In this document: positions 26,184-33,703 of the stretch, piece by piece
Layout: every line of letters starts with the position of its first letter
Numbering within the stretch: position 1 is the stretch's first letter
DNA from: Sandaracinus amylolyticus
GTDB lineage: Bacteria > Myxococcota_A > Polyangia > Polyangiales > Sandaracinaceae
Assembly: GCF_000737325.1 (NCBI RefSeq)
Contig: NZ_CP011125.1
Span: forward strand, 3,472,001-3,536,000
Reading direction: 5' to 3'
Length of the DNA stretch: 64,000 nt
Program-made: the position numbers and the translations under genes
The notes under the pieces: generated by a model
The model's database searches: none
What the model saw: only the letters and a program-made list of their open reading frames with translations
What the model was told of the DNA's origin: nothing

Positions 26184-26602
26184 TCGAGCTCGTCGTCGCG
26201 CTCGAGCGCTTCCGCGGGGACTCGAGCGTGCGCACCTACGCGCATCGCATCGTGCTGAGGACCACGGCACGCGAGCTCGCGAAGCGCCGCGCCACGCGCG
26301 CGCACATCGAGCTCGTCGCGGAGATCGATCGCGAAGGGCAGGGCGGCGATCCCGAGCGTGCGCTGTCCGATCGGCGCGCGATGACGCGCTTCTACGAGGC
26401 GCTCTCCGCGCTGAGCGAGAAGCGCCGCAACGCGTTCGTGCTCTGCGCGATCGAGAAGCTCGCGCACGACGAGGCCGCGGCGATCGAGGGCGTGAGCGTC
26501 GAGACGCTGCGCGCGCGCCTGAAGCACGCGCGCGCCGATCTCGAGCGTGTGCTCGCGGACGATCCGCTGCTCGGCACGTACGTCGCGGGAGGTGAGCGAT
26601 GA
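26033..26602 (+). CDS. ECF-like RNA polymerase sigma factor
   Basis: 189 aa from ATG 26033. Region 2 is at about 40-80 (DLDDLVQESMIELVVALERFRGDSSVRTYAHRIV). Region 4 with its helix-turn-helix is at about 125-175 (LSALSEKRRNAFVLCAIEKLAHDEAAAIEGVSVETLRARLKHARADL). Length and layout fit extracytoplasmic-function sigma factors. The stop overlaps the ATG of a FecR-type membrane protein (ATGA), so the pair is translated together; FecR proteins commonly signal to such sigma factors. The start region overlaps the upstream frame by 150 bases. Confidence 0.9.
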   Translation: MWPFRRPARDEARESVDEQVLRDLLADARRWIARYAGPRADLDDLVQESMIELVVALERFRGDSSVRTYAHRIVLRTTARELAKRRATRAHIELVAEIDREGQGGDPERALSDRRAMTRFYEALSALSEKRRNAFVLCAIEKLAHDEAAAIEGVSVETLRARLKHARADLERVLADDPLLGTYVAGGER

Positions 26603-27792
26603 AGGCGGGCATCGATCGGCTCGCCGAGGCCGCGTCGCGCCGCGCGGTGCCGCCGGCGCGCGATCCCGAGGCGATCCTCCGCGAAGCGCTGATCGTCGGT
26701 CGCGCGCGGTCGCGCGCGGCGTCGCGCCGCCGTCGCGCGATGATCGCCGGCGCCGCGGTGATCGCGCTCGCGGCAGCGGCGCTGCTCGTGTGGACGCCGC
26801 GCGATCGCGAGGACGTCGTCGTCGCCGCGCCGGAGGGCGTGATGGAGCTCGCGCTCGGTGCACACCGCATCGACGCGACGGCGGGCGCGCGCATCGCTTC
26901 GTCGCGGGCCGAGCCGCAGCGCGCGGTGTGGCGGCTCGACGAAGGCGCGGCGCTGTTCGACGTCGCGCCGCTGGCCGAGGGCGGTGCGTTCGAGGTGCGC
27001 ACGCCGCACGCGACGGTGCACGTGCGCGGCACCGTGTTCGCGGTGAGCGTCGAGGACGGCGGCACGCGCGTCGAGGTGTTCGAGGGGCGCGTGGACGTGC
27101 GGGACGCGCAGGGCTCGCGCGCGCTGGGCGCGGGGGAGTCGTACGCGACGAGCGCCGGCGTGCGTGTGCCGGACGTGCTCGCGTCGCGCGGTGCGCGCGC
27201 GGCGGAGCGCAGGCTGGAGGATGCGCGCGACGTCGTGGCGCCGTCGCCCGACGACGCGCCCGTGCGCGCTCCGGAGGCGCCACCCGAAGACGCGCCCGTC
27301 GTGCCGCGCGCTCGCGCGGAGCGTCCCGCGCCCGCGATCGATCTCGCGCACGTCCGCGCGCTGTGCGATCGCGGCGAGTTCGACGCTGCGCTCTCCGCGA
27401 TCGCGTCGGCGCGCCCGCCGCGCGCCGAGCGCGGAGACTGGGCGATGCTCGAGGGCGACGCGCATCGCGCGCTGGGCCACACCGGCGAGGCGGCGAGCGC
27501 CTACGAGCGCGCGGCCGCGAGCCTCACGCCCACGCGCGCCGCGCTCGCGGGCTTCCTCGCGGCAGCGCAGCGCGAGCGCGCCGGTGATCTCGACGCTGCG
27601 CTCGCCGTGCTCGATCGCACCCACGCAGCCGAGCGCGGCTCGCCGCTCGAGGAGCGCGCGCTCGCGATGCGCGCGTCGTTGCTCGCGCGGCTCGGACGCG
27701 ACGACGAGGCCGCGATCACGGCGCGCGCATACCTGGCGGGCTTCCCGGGCGGCGAGGCGCGCGCGCGCATGGAAGCGCTGCTCGCCGACTGA
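26599..27792 (+). CDS. FecR-domain membrane protein with TPR-like C-terminus
   Basis: 397 aa from ATG 26599. There is one transmembrane helix at about 47-65 (MIAGAAVIALAAAALLVW). A FecR periplasmic domain follows at about 75-190, recognisable from WRLDEGAALFDV, FEVRTPHATVHVRGTVFAVSVEDGGTRVEVFEGRVDV and GAGESYAT. The remainder after a Pro/Ala linker has TPR-like helices (VRALCDRGEFDAAL, GDAHRALGHTGEAASAYERAA). It is probably the membrane sensor or anti-sigma-type partner of the ECF sigma encoded with a four-base overlap just upstream. It converges, three bases apart, on a small zinc-ribbon-like gene. No adjacent TonB receptor is present, so iron uptake is not implied. Confidence 0.88.
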   Translation: MKAGIDRLAEAASRRAVPPARDPEAILREALIVGRARSRAASRRRRAMIAGAAVIALAAAALLVWTPRDREDVVVAAPEGVMELALGAHRIDATAGARIASSRAEPQRAVWRLDEGAALFDVAPLAEGGAFEVRTPHATVHVRGTVFAVSVEDGGTRVEVFEGRVDVRDAQGSRALGAGESYATSAGVRVPDVLASRGARAAERRLEDARDVVAPSPDDAPVRAPEAPPEDAPVVPRARAERPAPAIDLAHVRALCDRGEFDAALSAIASARPPRAERGDWAMLEGDAHRALGHTGEAASAYERAAASLTPTRAALAGFLAAAQRERAGDLDAALAVLDRTHAAERGSPLEERALAMRASLLARLGRDDEAAITARAYLAGFPGGEARARMEALLAD

Positions 27793-27795
27793 CGA

Positions 27796-28035
27796 TCACG
27801 GCTCAGCGATCGCGCGGGCGATCGACGCCGCGAGCTCCTCGTCCATCGGGATCACGACGTGCGAGCGCCCGCACGCGGCGCACGTGCTCGGGCTCGCGAC
27901 GCTCTTCGTCGCGACGAACGCGAGATCGTCGCGCGCCTCGTACTGGATCCGCGGCCGGCCGGCGGCCGCGGCCTCGACCCACTCTCGGGCGAGATCGGCG
28001 CGCGGCGCCAGGCACGCGAGGCACAGGGCGATCAT
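27796..28035 (-). CDS. Small protein with two CxxC pairs, zinc-ribbon-like
   Basis: About 79 aa from ATG 28035 (a start at 28071 would add 12 residues). CLAC near the N-terminus and CAAC in STCAACGRSHVVIP form two CxxC pairs separated by about 50 residues, which fits a treble-clef or zinc-ribbon binding one zinc. The product is otherwise acidic, ending SIARAIAEP. It is divergent from the acyl-CoA dehydrogenase gene at 28110 with a 74-bp gap. No ribosome site stands out. Role unknown. Confidence 0.6.
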   Translation of the reverse strand: MIALCLACLAPRADLAREWVEAAAAGRPRIQYEARDDLAFVATKSVASPSTCAACGRSHVVIPMDEELAASIARAIAEP

Positions 28036-28109
28036 CCGCCGAAGGTGCCGCGCCCCCGTGACGAACGCCACGCTCCGTCGCGCGGGGCCCGTGGTAGTCC
28101 TCGCGCACG

Positions 28110-29246
28110 ATGGAGTTCCAGCTCGAAGAGACGCAGCGCTTGGTGCAGGAGACGGCCCGTGAGTACGCGACGCGCGCGATCGCGCCGCGGGCCCGCGAGA
28201 TCGATCGCGACGCGCACATCCCGCGCGCGCTGCTCGCCGGCCTCGCCGACATCGGTCTGCTCGGCGTGAACGTGCCCGAGGCGCTCGGTGGCGCGGGCGC
28301 CGGCGTCGTCGCGTACTCGCTCGCGATGACCGAGGTCGCGAAGGCGTGCGCCTCGACCGCGGTCACGATGGCCGTCAGCAACATGGTCGCCGAGGTGATC
28401 GCGACGTTCGGCACCGACGCACAGCGCACGACGTACGTGCCGCGCCTCTGCGACGGAACACTGGTCGCGGGATCGTTCGCGCTCTCCGAGCCCGAGGCGG
28501 GCAGCGATCCCGGCGCGATGCGCACGACCGCGCGCCGCGAGGGCGGCGAGTGGGTGCTCGACGGATCGAAGCAGTGGATCACGAGCGGCGACTTCGCGGG
28601 CGTGTTCGTGGTGTGGGCGCGCACCGGTGGGCCCGGCACGAAGGGCATCAGCGCGTTCCTCGTCGAGAAGGACGCGCCGGGCCTCTCGGTCGGCCACCAC
28701 GAGGACAAGATGGGCCTGCGCGGATCGAGCACGACCGCGCTGCACTTCGATCGCTGCCGCATCCCGGGCAGCGCGCTGCTCGGCCAGGAGAACGGCGGGT
28801 TCAAGATCGCGATGATGGCGCTCGACGGCGGGCGCATCGGCATCGCGTCGCAGGCGCTCGGCATCGGCGAGGCCGCGCTCGAGAAGGGCATCGCGTACGC
28901 GAAGGAGCGCAAGGCGTTCGGCGCGCCCATCGCGGACAAGCAGGCGATCCAGTGGATGATCGCGGACGCGCGCACCGAGCTCGACGCGGCGCGCCTCCTC
29001 ACGCTGCGCGCCGCGTGGCTCAAGGAGAAGGGCGTCGCGTTCTCGCAGCAGGCCGCGATGGCGAAGCTCTGGTCGAGCGAGGCCGCGTGGCGCGTCTGCG
29101 ATCGCGCGCTCCAGATCCACGGCGGGTACGGCTACGTGAAGGAGTACGACGTCGAGCGTCACTATCGCGACGTCCGCGTCACGCGCATCTACGAGGGCAC
29201 GAGCGAGGTGCAGCGCATCGTGATCTCGCGCGGCGCGATCGGGTGA
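28110..29246 (+). CDS. Acyl-CoA dehydrogenase, paralogue of the one at 23676
   Basis: 378 aa from ATG 28110, with the full acyl-CoA dehydrogenase layout: EETQRLVQETAREYA at the start, FALSEPEAGSDPGAM and GSKQWITSGDFA in the beta domain, GGFKIAMMALDGGRIG, and YEGTSEVQR with the catalytic-base candidate Glu362. The long identical stretch around DGGRIGIASQALGI shared with the gene at 23676 shows the two arose by duplication or have the same specificity class. Its 3' side carries the triple palindrome array. Oxidises an acyl-CoA in fatty-acid or branched-chain degradation; substrate unproven. Confidence 0.94.
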   Translation: MEFQLEETQRLVQETAREYATRAIAPRAREIDRDAHIPRALLAGLADIGLLGVNVPEALGGAGAGVVAYSLAMTEVAKACASTAVTMAVSNMVAEVIATFGTDAQRTTYVPRLCDGTLVAGSFALSEPEAGSDPGAMRTTARREGGEWVLDGSKQWITSGDFAGVFVVWARTGGPGTKGISAFLVEKDAPGLSVGHHEDKMGLRGSSTTALHFDRCRIPGSALLGQENGGFKIAMMALDGGRIGIASQALGIGEAALEKGIAYAKERKAFGAPIADKQAIQWMIADARTELDAARLLTLRAAWLKEKGVAFSQQAAMAKLWSSEAAWRVCDRALQIHGGYGYVKEYDVERHYRDVRVTRIYEGTSEVQRIVISRGAIG

Positions 29247-29263
29247 CTCGCCCGCGGCGTGGG

Positions 29264-29372
29264 AGATCGTTGGTGCTCCAACGATCTCTTCGTCGAGATC
29301 GTTGGAGCTCCAACGATGTGATGCGCCTCGCGTCGCCGATGTAGGTGCGACGCGATCGTTGGAGCTCCAACG
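29264..29372. repeat. Three copies of a large palindrome CGTTGGAGCTCCAACG
   Basis: Copy 1 (29264-29287) is a 24-base palindrome with one central mismatch (TGGTGCTCCA). Copy 2 has a perfect 20-base core at 29298-29317. Copy 3 has a perfect 16-base core at 29357-29372. Centres lie near 29275.5, 29307.5 and 29364.5, so 32 and 57 bases apart. Between copies 2 and 3, GCGTCGC and GCGACGC make another small hairpin. The array fills the gap between the acyl-CoA dehydrogenase stop and the MepA-like gene. It could be an operator, a terminator array or a REP-type element. Confidence 0.8.
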
Positions 29373-29414
29373 GCATCGTTGTATGGGCCGTGCGCGTGGG
29401 CTATCGTCTCCGCC

Positions 29415-30446
29415 GTGCGATGGCCGTCCCGCATCGCGTGCGCTGCCTCGGCGGCGCTCGTCGTCCTCGCCACCTCGCTCGCCATTCGCGCGCAGGAACG
29501 CGATCCACTCGGCGCATCTCGCGACGACGGCGGTGAGCGCATCGCGCGCGCCGGACACGTCTCGCGTCGCGCCCGCAGCGAAGCGCGCGCGCGTGTCGAG
29601 CCGCCCGTCGAGGGGAGCGTCTCGGTCGGGCGCCACAACACGGGACGCCTGCTCGGCGGTCGCGAGATCGTCGAGTCCGAGCACGTGCGTCTCAAGCACC
29701 CGAACGGCGATCAGCACCACGGGACCGACGAGCTCGTGACGTTGCTCGAGCGCTCCGCGGCCACGGTCGCGCAGCAGTTCCCCGGCTCGCGCCTCACCGT
29801 CGGCGATCTCTCGCGTCGTCGCGGCGGTCGCTTCCGCCCGCACCGCTCGCACCGCAGCGGCCGCGACGTCGACGTCGGCTTCTACGTCGTCGACACGTCG
29901 GGACAGCTCGTCTACCACGACCGCTTCGTCGACTTCCGCGCGGACGGCACGACGCGCGCGAACCCCGACTGGCGCTTCGACGACGCGCGCAACTGGGCGC
30001 TCGTGGCCGCGATGGTCGGCCAGGACGACGCGCCGGTGCAGTACATGTTCGTCGCGCGCTGGCTCAAGCAGCGCCTGCTCGACTACGCCGCGAGCATCGG
30101 CGCGCCGCAAGAGCTCATCGATCGCGCGTCGGCGATCCTCGATCAGCCGAGCCGCGGCGGGCGCCACGAAGATCACTTCCACGTGCGCATCTACTGCCCC
30201 GCGGGCGATCGACCGCGCTGCGTCGACGACGCGCCGTGGCACGCGTGGGTCGCGCGACCGAGCGCCGAGGAGCTCGCGCAGATGCGCGCTGCGGACTCGT
30301 CGCGCCGCGCCGAGCGAGCGCGCACGCGTCGCCGTGCGGAGCGCGAAGAGGCGCGTCGTCGCGAGCGCCGTCGTGCACGTCGGGCCGCGGCGGCTGCGGC
30401 CGCTGCGACGGCGAGCGACACGGTCGAAGAGATCCCCGGCGGCTGA
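29415..30446 (+). CDS. Penicillin-insensitive murein endopeptidase, MepA/M74-like
   Basis: About 343 aa from GTG 29415; an ATG at 29379 would add 12 residues and lies only six bases after the palindrome array. A hydrophobic N-terminus (AASAALVVLATSLAIRA) fits a signal peptide. The metal site is clear: HRSHRSGRDVDVGF carries the HxxxxxxD pattern and HEDHFHVRI gives HxDHxH, both typical of MepA. The enzyme hydrolyses D-Ala-meso-DAP cross-links in peptidoglycan in the periplasm. A very basic, Arg/Ala-rich C-terminal tail (about 50 residues) is an oddity, perhaps wall- or nucleic-acid-binding. Confidence 0.85.
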   Translation: MRWPSRIACAASAALVVLATSLAIRAQERDPLGASRDDGGERIARAGHVSRRARSEARARVEPPVEGSVSVGRHNTGRLLGGREIVESEHVRLKHPNGDQHHGTDELVTLLERSAATVAQQFPGSRLTVGDLSRRRGGRFRPHRSHRSGRDVDVGFYVVDTSGQLVYHDRFVDFRADGTTRANPDWRFDDARNWALVAAMVGQDDAPVQYMFVARWLKQRLLDYAASIGAPQELIDRASAILDQPSRGGRHEDHFHVRIYCPAGDRPRCVDDAPWHAWVARPSAEELAQMRAADSSRRAERARTRRRAEREEARRRERRRARRAAAAAAAATASDTVEEIPGG

Positions 30447-30542
30447 GCCGGCCTCGCTCCTCGGGCTGGAGATCCCGGCGCGAGCCCGTGCTAGGGTCTC
30501 GCGCGCCTGGTTTTCGGGCCCGGAGAGAGGTTGTCGACCAAC

Positions 30543-32069
30543 GTGAGTCCGAGGGAGAACGGGGCGCCGCCGCAGGATCGCGACGTGATCGTGGTGGGCG
30601 CGGGGCCCGCGGGGCTGACCGCTGCGCTGCTGCTCGCCGAGAAGGGCTGGCACCCGATCGTGCTCGAGGCCGACCCTCGCTACGTCGGCGGCATCTCGCG
30701 CACCGTCGAGTACAAGGGCTACCACTTCGACATCGGCGGGCACCGCTTCTTCTCGAAGGCGCGCGAGGTCGAGGACTTCTGGTCGCGCGTGCTGCCCGAC
30801 GACATGCTGCTGCGGCCGCGCAAGTCGCGCATCTACTACCGCGGCACGTTCTACTCGTACCCGCTCAAGCCGGTCGAAGCGCTGATGAAGCTCGGCCTGG
30901 TCGAGAGCACCGCGTGCATGCTCTCGTTCGCGCACGCGCGGCTGCGCCCGATCCACGACCCGCAGAACGTCGAGGACTGGGTCCGCAATCAGTTCGGTCG
31001 GCGGCTCTACGAGATCTTCTTCAAGCACTACACCGAGAAGGTGTGGGGCATGAGCTGCCGCGACATCAAAGCGGACTGGGCCGCGCAGCGCATCAAGAGC
31101 CTCTCGCTCGGCACCGCAGTGGTCGAGGCGATCAAGTCGACCCTGCCCGCCGCGAAGCCGACCGGTCGCGATCAGGTGCACACCACGCTGATCGACGAGT
31201 TCCGCTATCCGCGCAAGGGCCCGGGGCAGCTCTGGGAGGAGTGCGCGCGCAAGGTCCAGGCGCTCGGCGGCGAGGTCCGCATGGGCGCGCGCGTCGTCTC
31301 GATGCGCCGCGACGGCGCGCGCTGGATCGTCACCTACGATCAGGACGGCACGCGCCACGAGGTGAGCGCGCCGAACGTGATCTCGAGCGCAGCGATCAAG
31401 GACGTGATCGCGTCGCTCGACCCCGCGCCGCAGCCCGCGCTGCGCGAGGCCGCGGGCTCGCTGAAGTACCGCGACTTCCTCACGGTCGCGCTGATGATCA
31501 AGGAGCGCGACGCGTTCGACGACAACTGGATCTACATCCAGGAGCGCGACGTGCAGGTCGGGCGCATCCAGAACTTCAAGAGCTGGTCGCCCGAGATGGT
31601 GCCCGACGCGAGCACCGCGTGTTACGGCCTCGAGTACTTCTGCTTCGAGGGCGACGGGCTCTGGACCTCGAAGGACGAGGACCTCATCGCGCTCGCGAAG
31701 AAGGAGCTCGAGCACCTCGGGCTCGGCAAGGCGAGCGACGTGTTCGACGGGTGCGTCGTGCGTCAGCCGAAGGCGTATCCCGTCTACGACGAGGCGTACG
31801 CGCGGCACGTCGAGACCGTGCGCGACGTGGTCGAGCGCGAGCATCCCGGTCTGCACCTCGTCGGTCGCAACGGGATGCATCGCTACAACAACCAGGATCA
31901 CTCGATGATGACGGCGATGCTCACCGTCGAGAACATCGTGTCGGGCACGAAGCGCTTCGACCCGTGGCGCGTGAACCAGGACGCGAAGTACATCGAGGCG
32001 GGCACGCACGGCGAGGAGCAGCTGATCGAGAGCGGCGGCCGCTCGGTGCCGCGCGCGACGGCGAGCTGA
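30543..32069 (+). CDS. FAD-dependent oxidoreductase, UDP-galactopyranose-mutase/protoporphyrinogen-oxidase-like
   Basis: About 508 aa from GTG 30543; a TTG at 30531 would leave no spacing after GAGAGAGG, so the GTG is preferred. The Rossmann motif VVGAGPAGLTAALLLAEKG stands near the N-terminus, followed by VGGISRTVEYKGYHFDIGGHRFFSK, typical of the UGM/amine-oxidase superfamily. The FFKHYTEKVWGMSCRDIKADWAAQRIKSLSL block is conserved in a subgroup found next to glycan genes. Position fits sugar or isoprenoid redox chemistry for envelope polymers, possibly furanose formation, but the true substrate is not known. It stands six bases before the GH172 gene, so probably co-transcribed. Confidence 0.82.
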   Translation: MSPRENGAPPQDRDVIVVGAGPAGLTAALLLAEKGWHPIVLEADPRYVGGISRTVEYKGYHFDIGGHRFFSKAREVEDFWSRVLPDDMLLRPRKSRIYYRGTFYSYPLKPVEALMKLGLVESTACMLSFAHARLRPIHDPQNVEDWVRNQFGRRLYEIFFKHYTEKVWGMSCRDIKADWAAQRIKSLSLGTAVVEAIKSTLPAAKPTGRDQVHTTLIDEFRYPRKGPGQLWEECARKVQALGGEVRMGARVVSMRRDGARWIVTYDQDGTRHEVSAPNVISSAAIKDVIASLDPAPQPALREAAGSLKYRDFLTVALMIKERDAFDDNWIYIQERDVQVGRIQNFKSWSPEMVPDASTACYGLEYFCFEGDGLWTSKDEDLIALAKKELEHLGLGKASDVFDGCVVRQPKAYPVYDEAYARHVETVRDVVEREHPGLHLVGRNGMHRYNNQDHSMMTAMLTVENIVSGTKRFDPWRVNQDAKYIEAGTHGEEQLIESGGRSVPRATAS

Positions 32070-32074
32070 GCGAC

Positions 32075-33667
32075 ATGCACGAGCGCGACGCGAGCCTCTC
32101 ACTCCGATGGATCGCGTCGTTGGTGCTCGCGATCCCAGCGCTGGTCGCGTGCGACGAGACGGGCCCAGCGTCCTTCCCCGATGCAGCGGTCGCGCGACCC
32201 GATGGCGGCGGCTTCGTCGCGAGCTCGCAGGACTTCGTCGCAGGGCTCGCCGATGCGCTCGCGCCCGCGCGCTTCCGACCGGGCGTCCCGTACCTCTTCA
32301 CGTCGCGCGAGCCCGAGCCGGCCGAGGGCCTGCGCAACCGCGATCACTCGAACTACCTGCGCATGACGCCCGAGGGGCGCGGCGTGCTCGCGGAGGACAC
32401 CGGCCCGGGCGTGATCACGCGGCTGTGGTTCACGATCGGCGGGCGACCCGAGCCCGACGTCGGCGACCCGGTGCGTCTGCACATCTGGATCGACGGGCGC
32501 GAGCTCGGGCTCGTGCCGGGCGAAGAAGGCGTCACGCTCGCGGCGCTCACCTCGGGCCAGCTGCCCGGCCTGCCGCGCCCGTGGGTGCTCGATCGAACGC
32601 GCGCGAGCGCGGGGTTCCTCGTGAACGTCCCGATGCAGTACGCGCAGAGCATGCGCATCGAGATCGAGCCGATGCCCGAGCTCTGGACCTACTACCAGGT
32701 CGACGGCCGTGCTCTCGCCGAGGGGACGCCGGTGACGTCGTTCGGCGAGTCGCCGAGCGATGCGCACGACGACGCGCTCGCGCGCGCGACGGAGCTCTGG
32801 GTCGAGCATGCGCATCCCGGCGAGGACGTCGTCGACGACGCGCGCGAGCTCGCGATGGGCGATGCGATCGTGCGCGAGCTCGAGGGGCCCGGCGTGATCA
32901 CGACGATCGACGTGGCGTCGATGCGCGAGGTGCGCGACGCGCTCGAGGTCACGATCGAGATCGACGGAGCGATCGCCGCCGAGACGTCGCTCGGATGGCT
33001 CACCGGCAGCGCGCCGCCCGGCGGGACCTACGACTCGTCGCTGAGCGCCGCCGACGCGACGTCGGCGCGTCTGTACGCGCCGATCCCGTTCGAGACGAGC
33101 GCGCGCATCGTCGTGCGCAACGCGAGCGACGCGAGCACGACCGTGGGCATGCGCGTGCGCGTCGACGCGCGCGAGGTCCCGCCCGACGTGGGTCGCTTCG
33201 TCGCGCGCTGCAGCAGCGTCACGATCGACGTGCCCACGAGCATCTGTGAGCAGGCCTCGCCGCTCGAGTACGAGAGCGTCGTCGTCGGCGGCGCGCTCGA
33301 GGGGCGCGGTCAGTACGCGGGGCAGACGTTCGTGATGCGCACCGTCCCGATGGAGGCGTGGTGGTGGGCGCTCGAGTGCGACCACGAGATCCGCGTCGAT
33401 GGCGAGCCCGCGCTGCTCGGCACCGGCACCGAGGACTACTTCGGCGGCGCGTTCTACTTCGCGCTCGGTCCGTTCTCGTCGCCGACGACGGGCGCGTCGG
33501 GCTGGCGGCGACCCGAGGGCGACGCCGACGACGGCTCGGACACGCACATGTTCCGCTGGCACCTCGTCGACGGCGTGCCCTTCGAGCGCGAGCTGCGCTT
33601 CGAGTACGAGAGCTACGTCGACGGCACCACGTGGGACGGTTGCGTGCTCGGCTATCTCGAGCCGTGA
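32075..33667 (+). CDS. GH172 (DUF2961) family lipoprotein
   Basis: 530 aa from ATG 32075. The signal peptide ends in LVAC (Cys26), so it is a lipoprotein. The GH172/DUF2961 core is seen in RNRDHSNYLR (about 88-97), GPGVITRLWF and GTGTEDYFGGAFYF with Glu453 as a likely catalytic acid. Characterised GH172 enzymes act on furanosides such as arabinofuranose or fructofuranose. Here it stands after a UGM-like flavoprotein, which would suit furanose-containing surface glycans. The reaction itself is not demonstrated. Its stop is 37 bases before a PMT-like glycosyltransferase. Confidence 0.85.
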   Translation: MHERDASLSLRWIASLVLAIPALVACDETGPASFPDAAVARPDGGGFVASSQDFVAGLADALAPARFRPGVPYLFTSREPEPAEGLRNRDHSNYLRMTPEGRGVLAEDTGPGVITRLWFTIGGRPEPDVGDPVRLHIWIDGRELGLVPGEEGVTLAALTSGQLPGLPRPWVLDRTRASAGFLVNVPMQYAQSMRIEIEPMPELWTYYQVDGRALAEGTPVTSFGESPSDAHDDALARATELWVEHAHPGEDVVDDARELAMGDAIVRELEGPGVITTIDVASMREVRDALEVTIEIDGAIAAETSLGWLTGSAPPGGTYDSSLSAADATSARLYAPIPFETSARIVVRNASDASTTVGMRVRVDAREVPPDVGRFVARCSSVTIDVPTSICEQASPLEYESVVVGGALEGRGQYAGQTFVMRTVPMEAWWWALECDHEIRVDGEPALLGTGTEDYFGGAFYFALGPFSSPTTGASGWRRPEGDADDGSDTHMFRWHLVDGVPFERELRFEYESYVDGTTWDGCVLGYLEP

Positions 33668-33703
33668 CGCCTGCTCCGGCGGGTGGTAATCACGGGCCGC
33701 TCG

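Noticed and set aside
26599-27792. Iron-uptake locus because of FecR and sigma factor
   Set aside because: No TonB-dependent receptor or siderophore gene is nearby. FecR domains are widespread in non-iron signalling.
28032-32102. A 1356-codon minus-strand frame across the acyl-CoA dehydrogenase, MepA and flavoprotein genes
   Set aside because: It is a shadow: there is no recognisable domain, the composition is biased, and three well-supported genes lie opposite.
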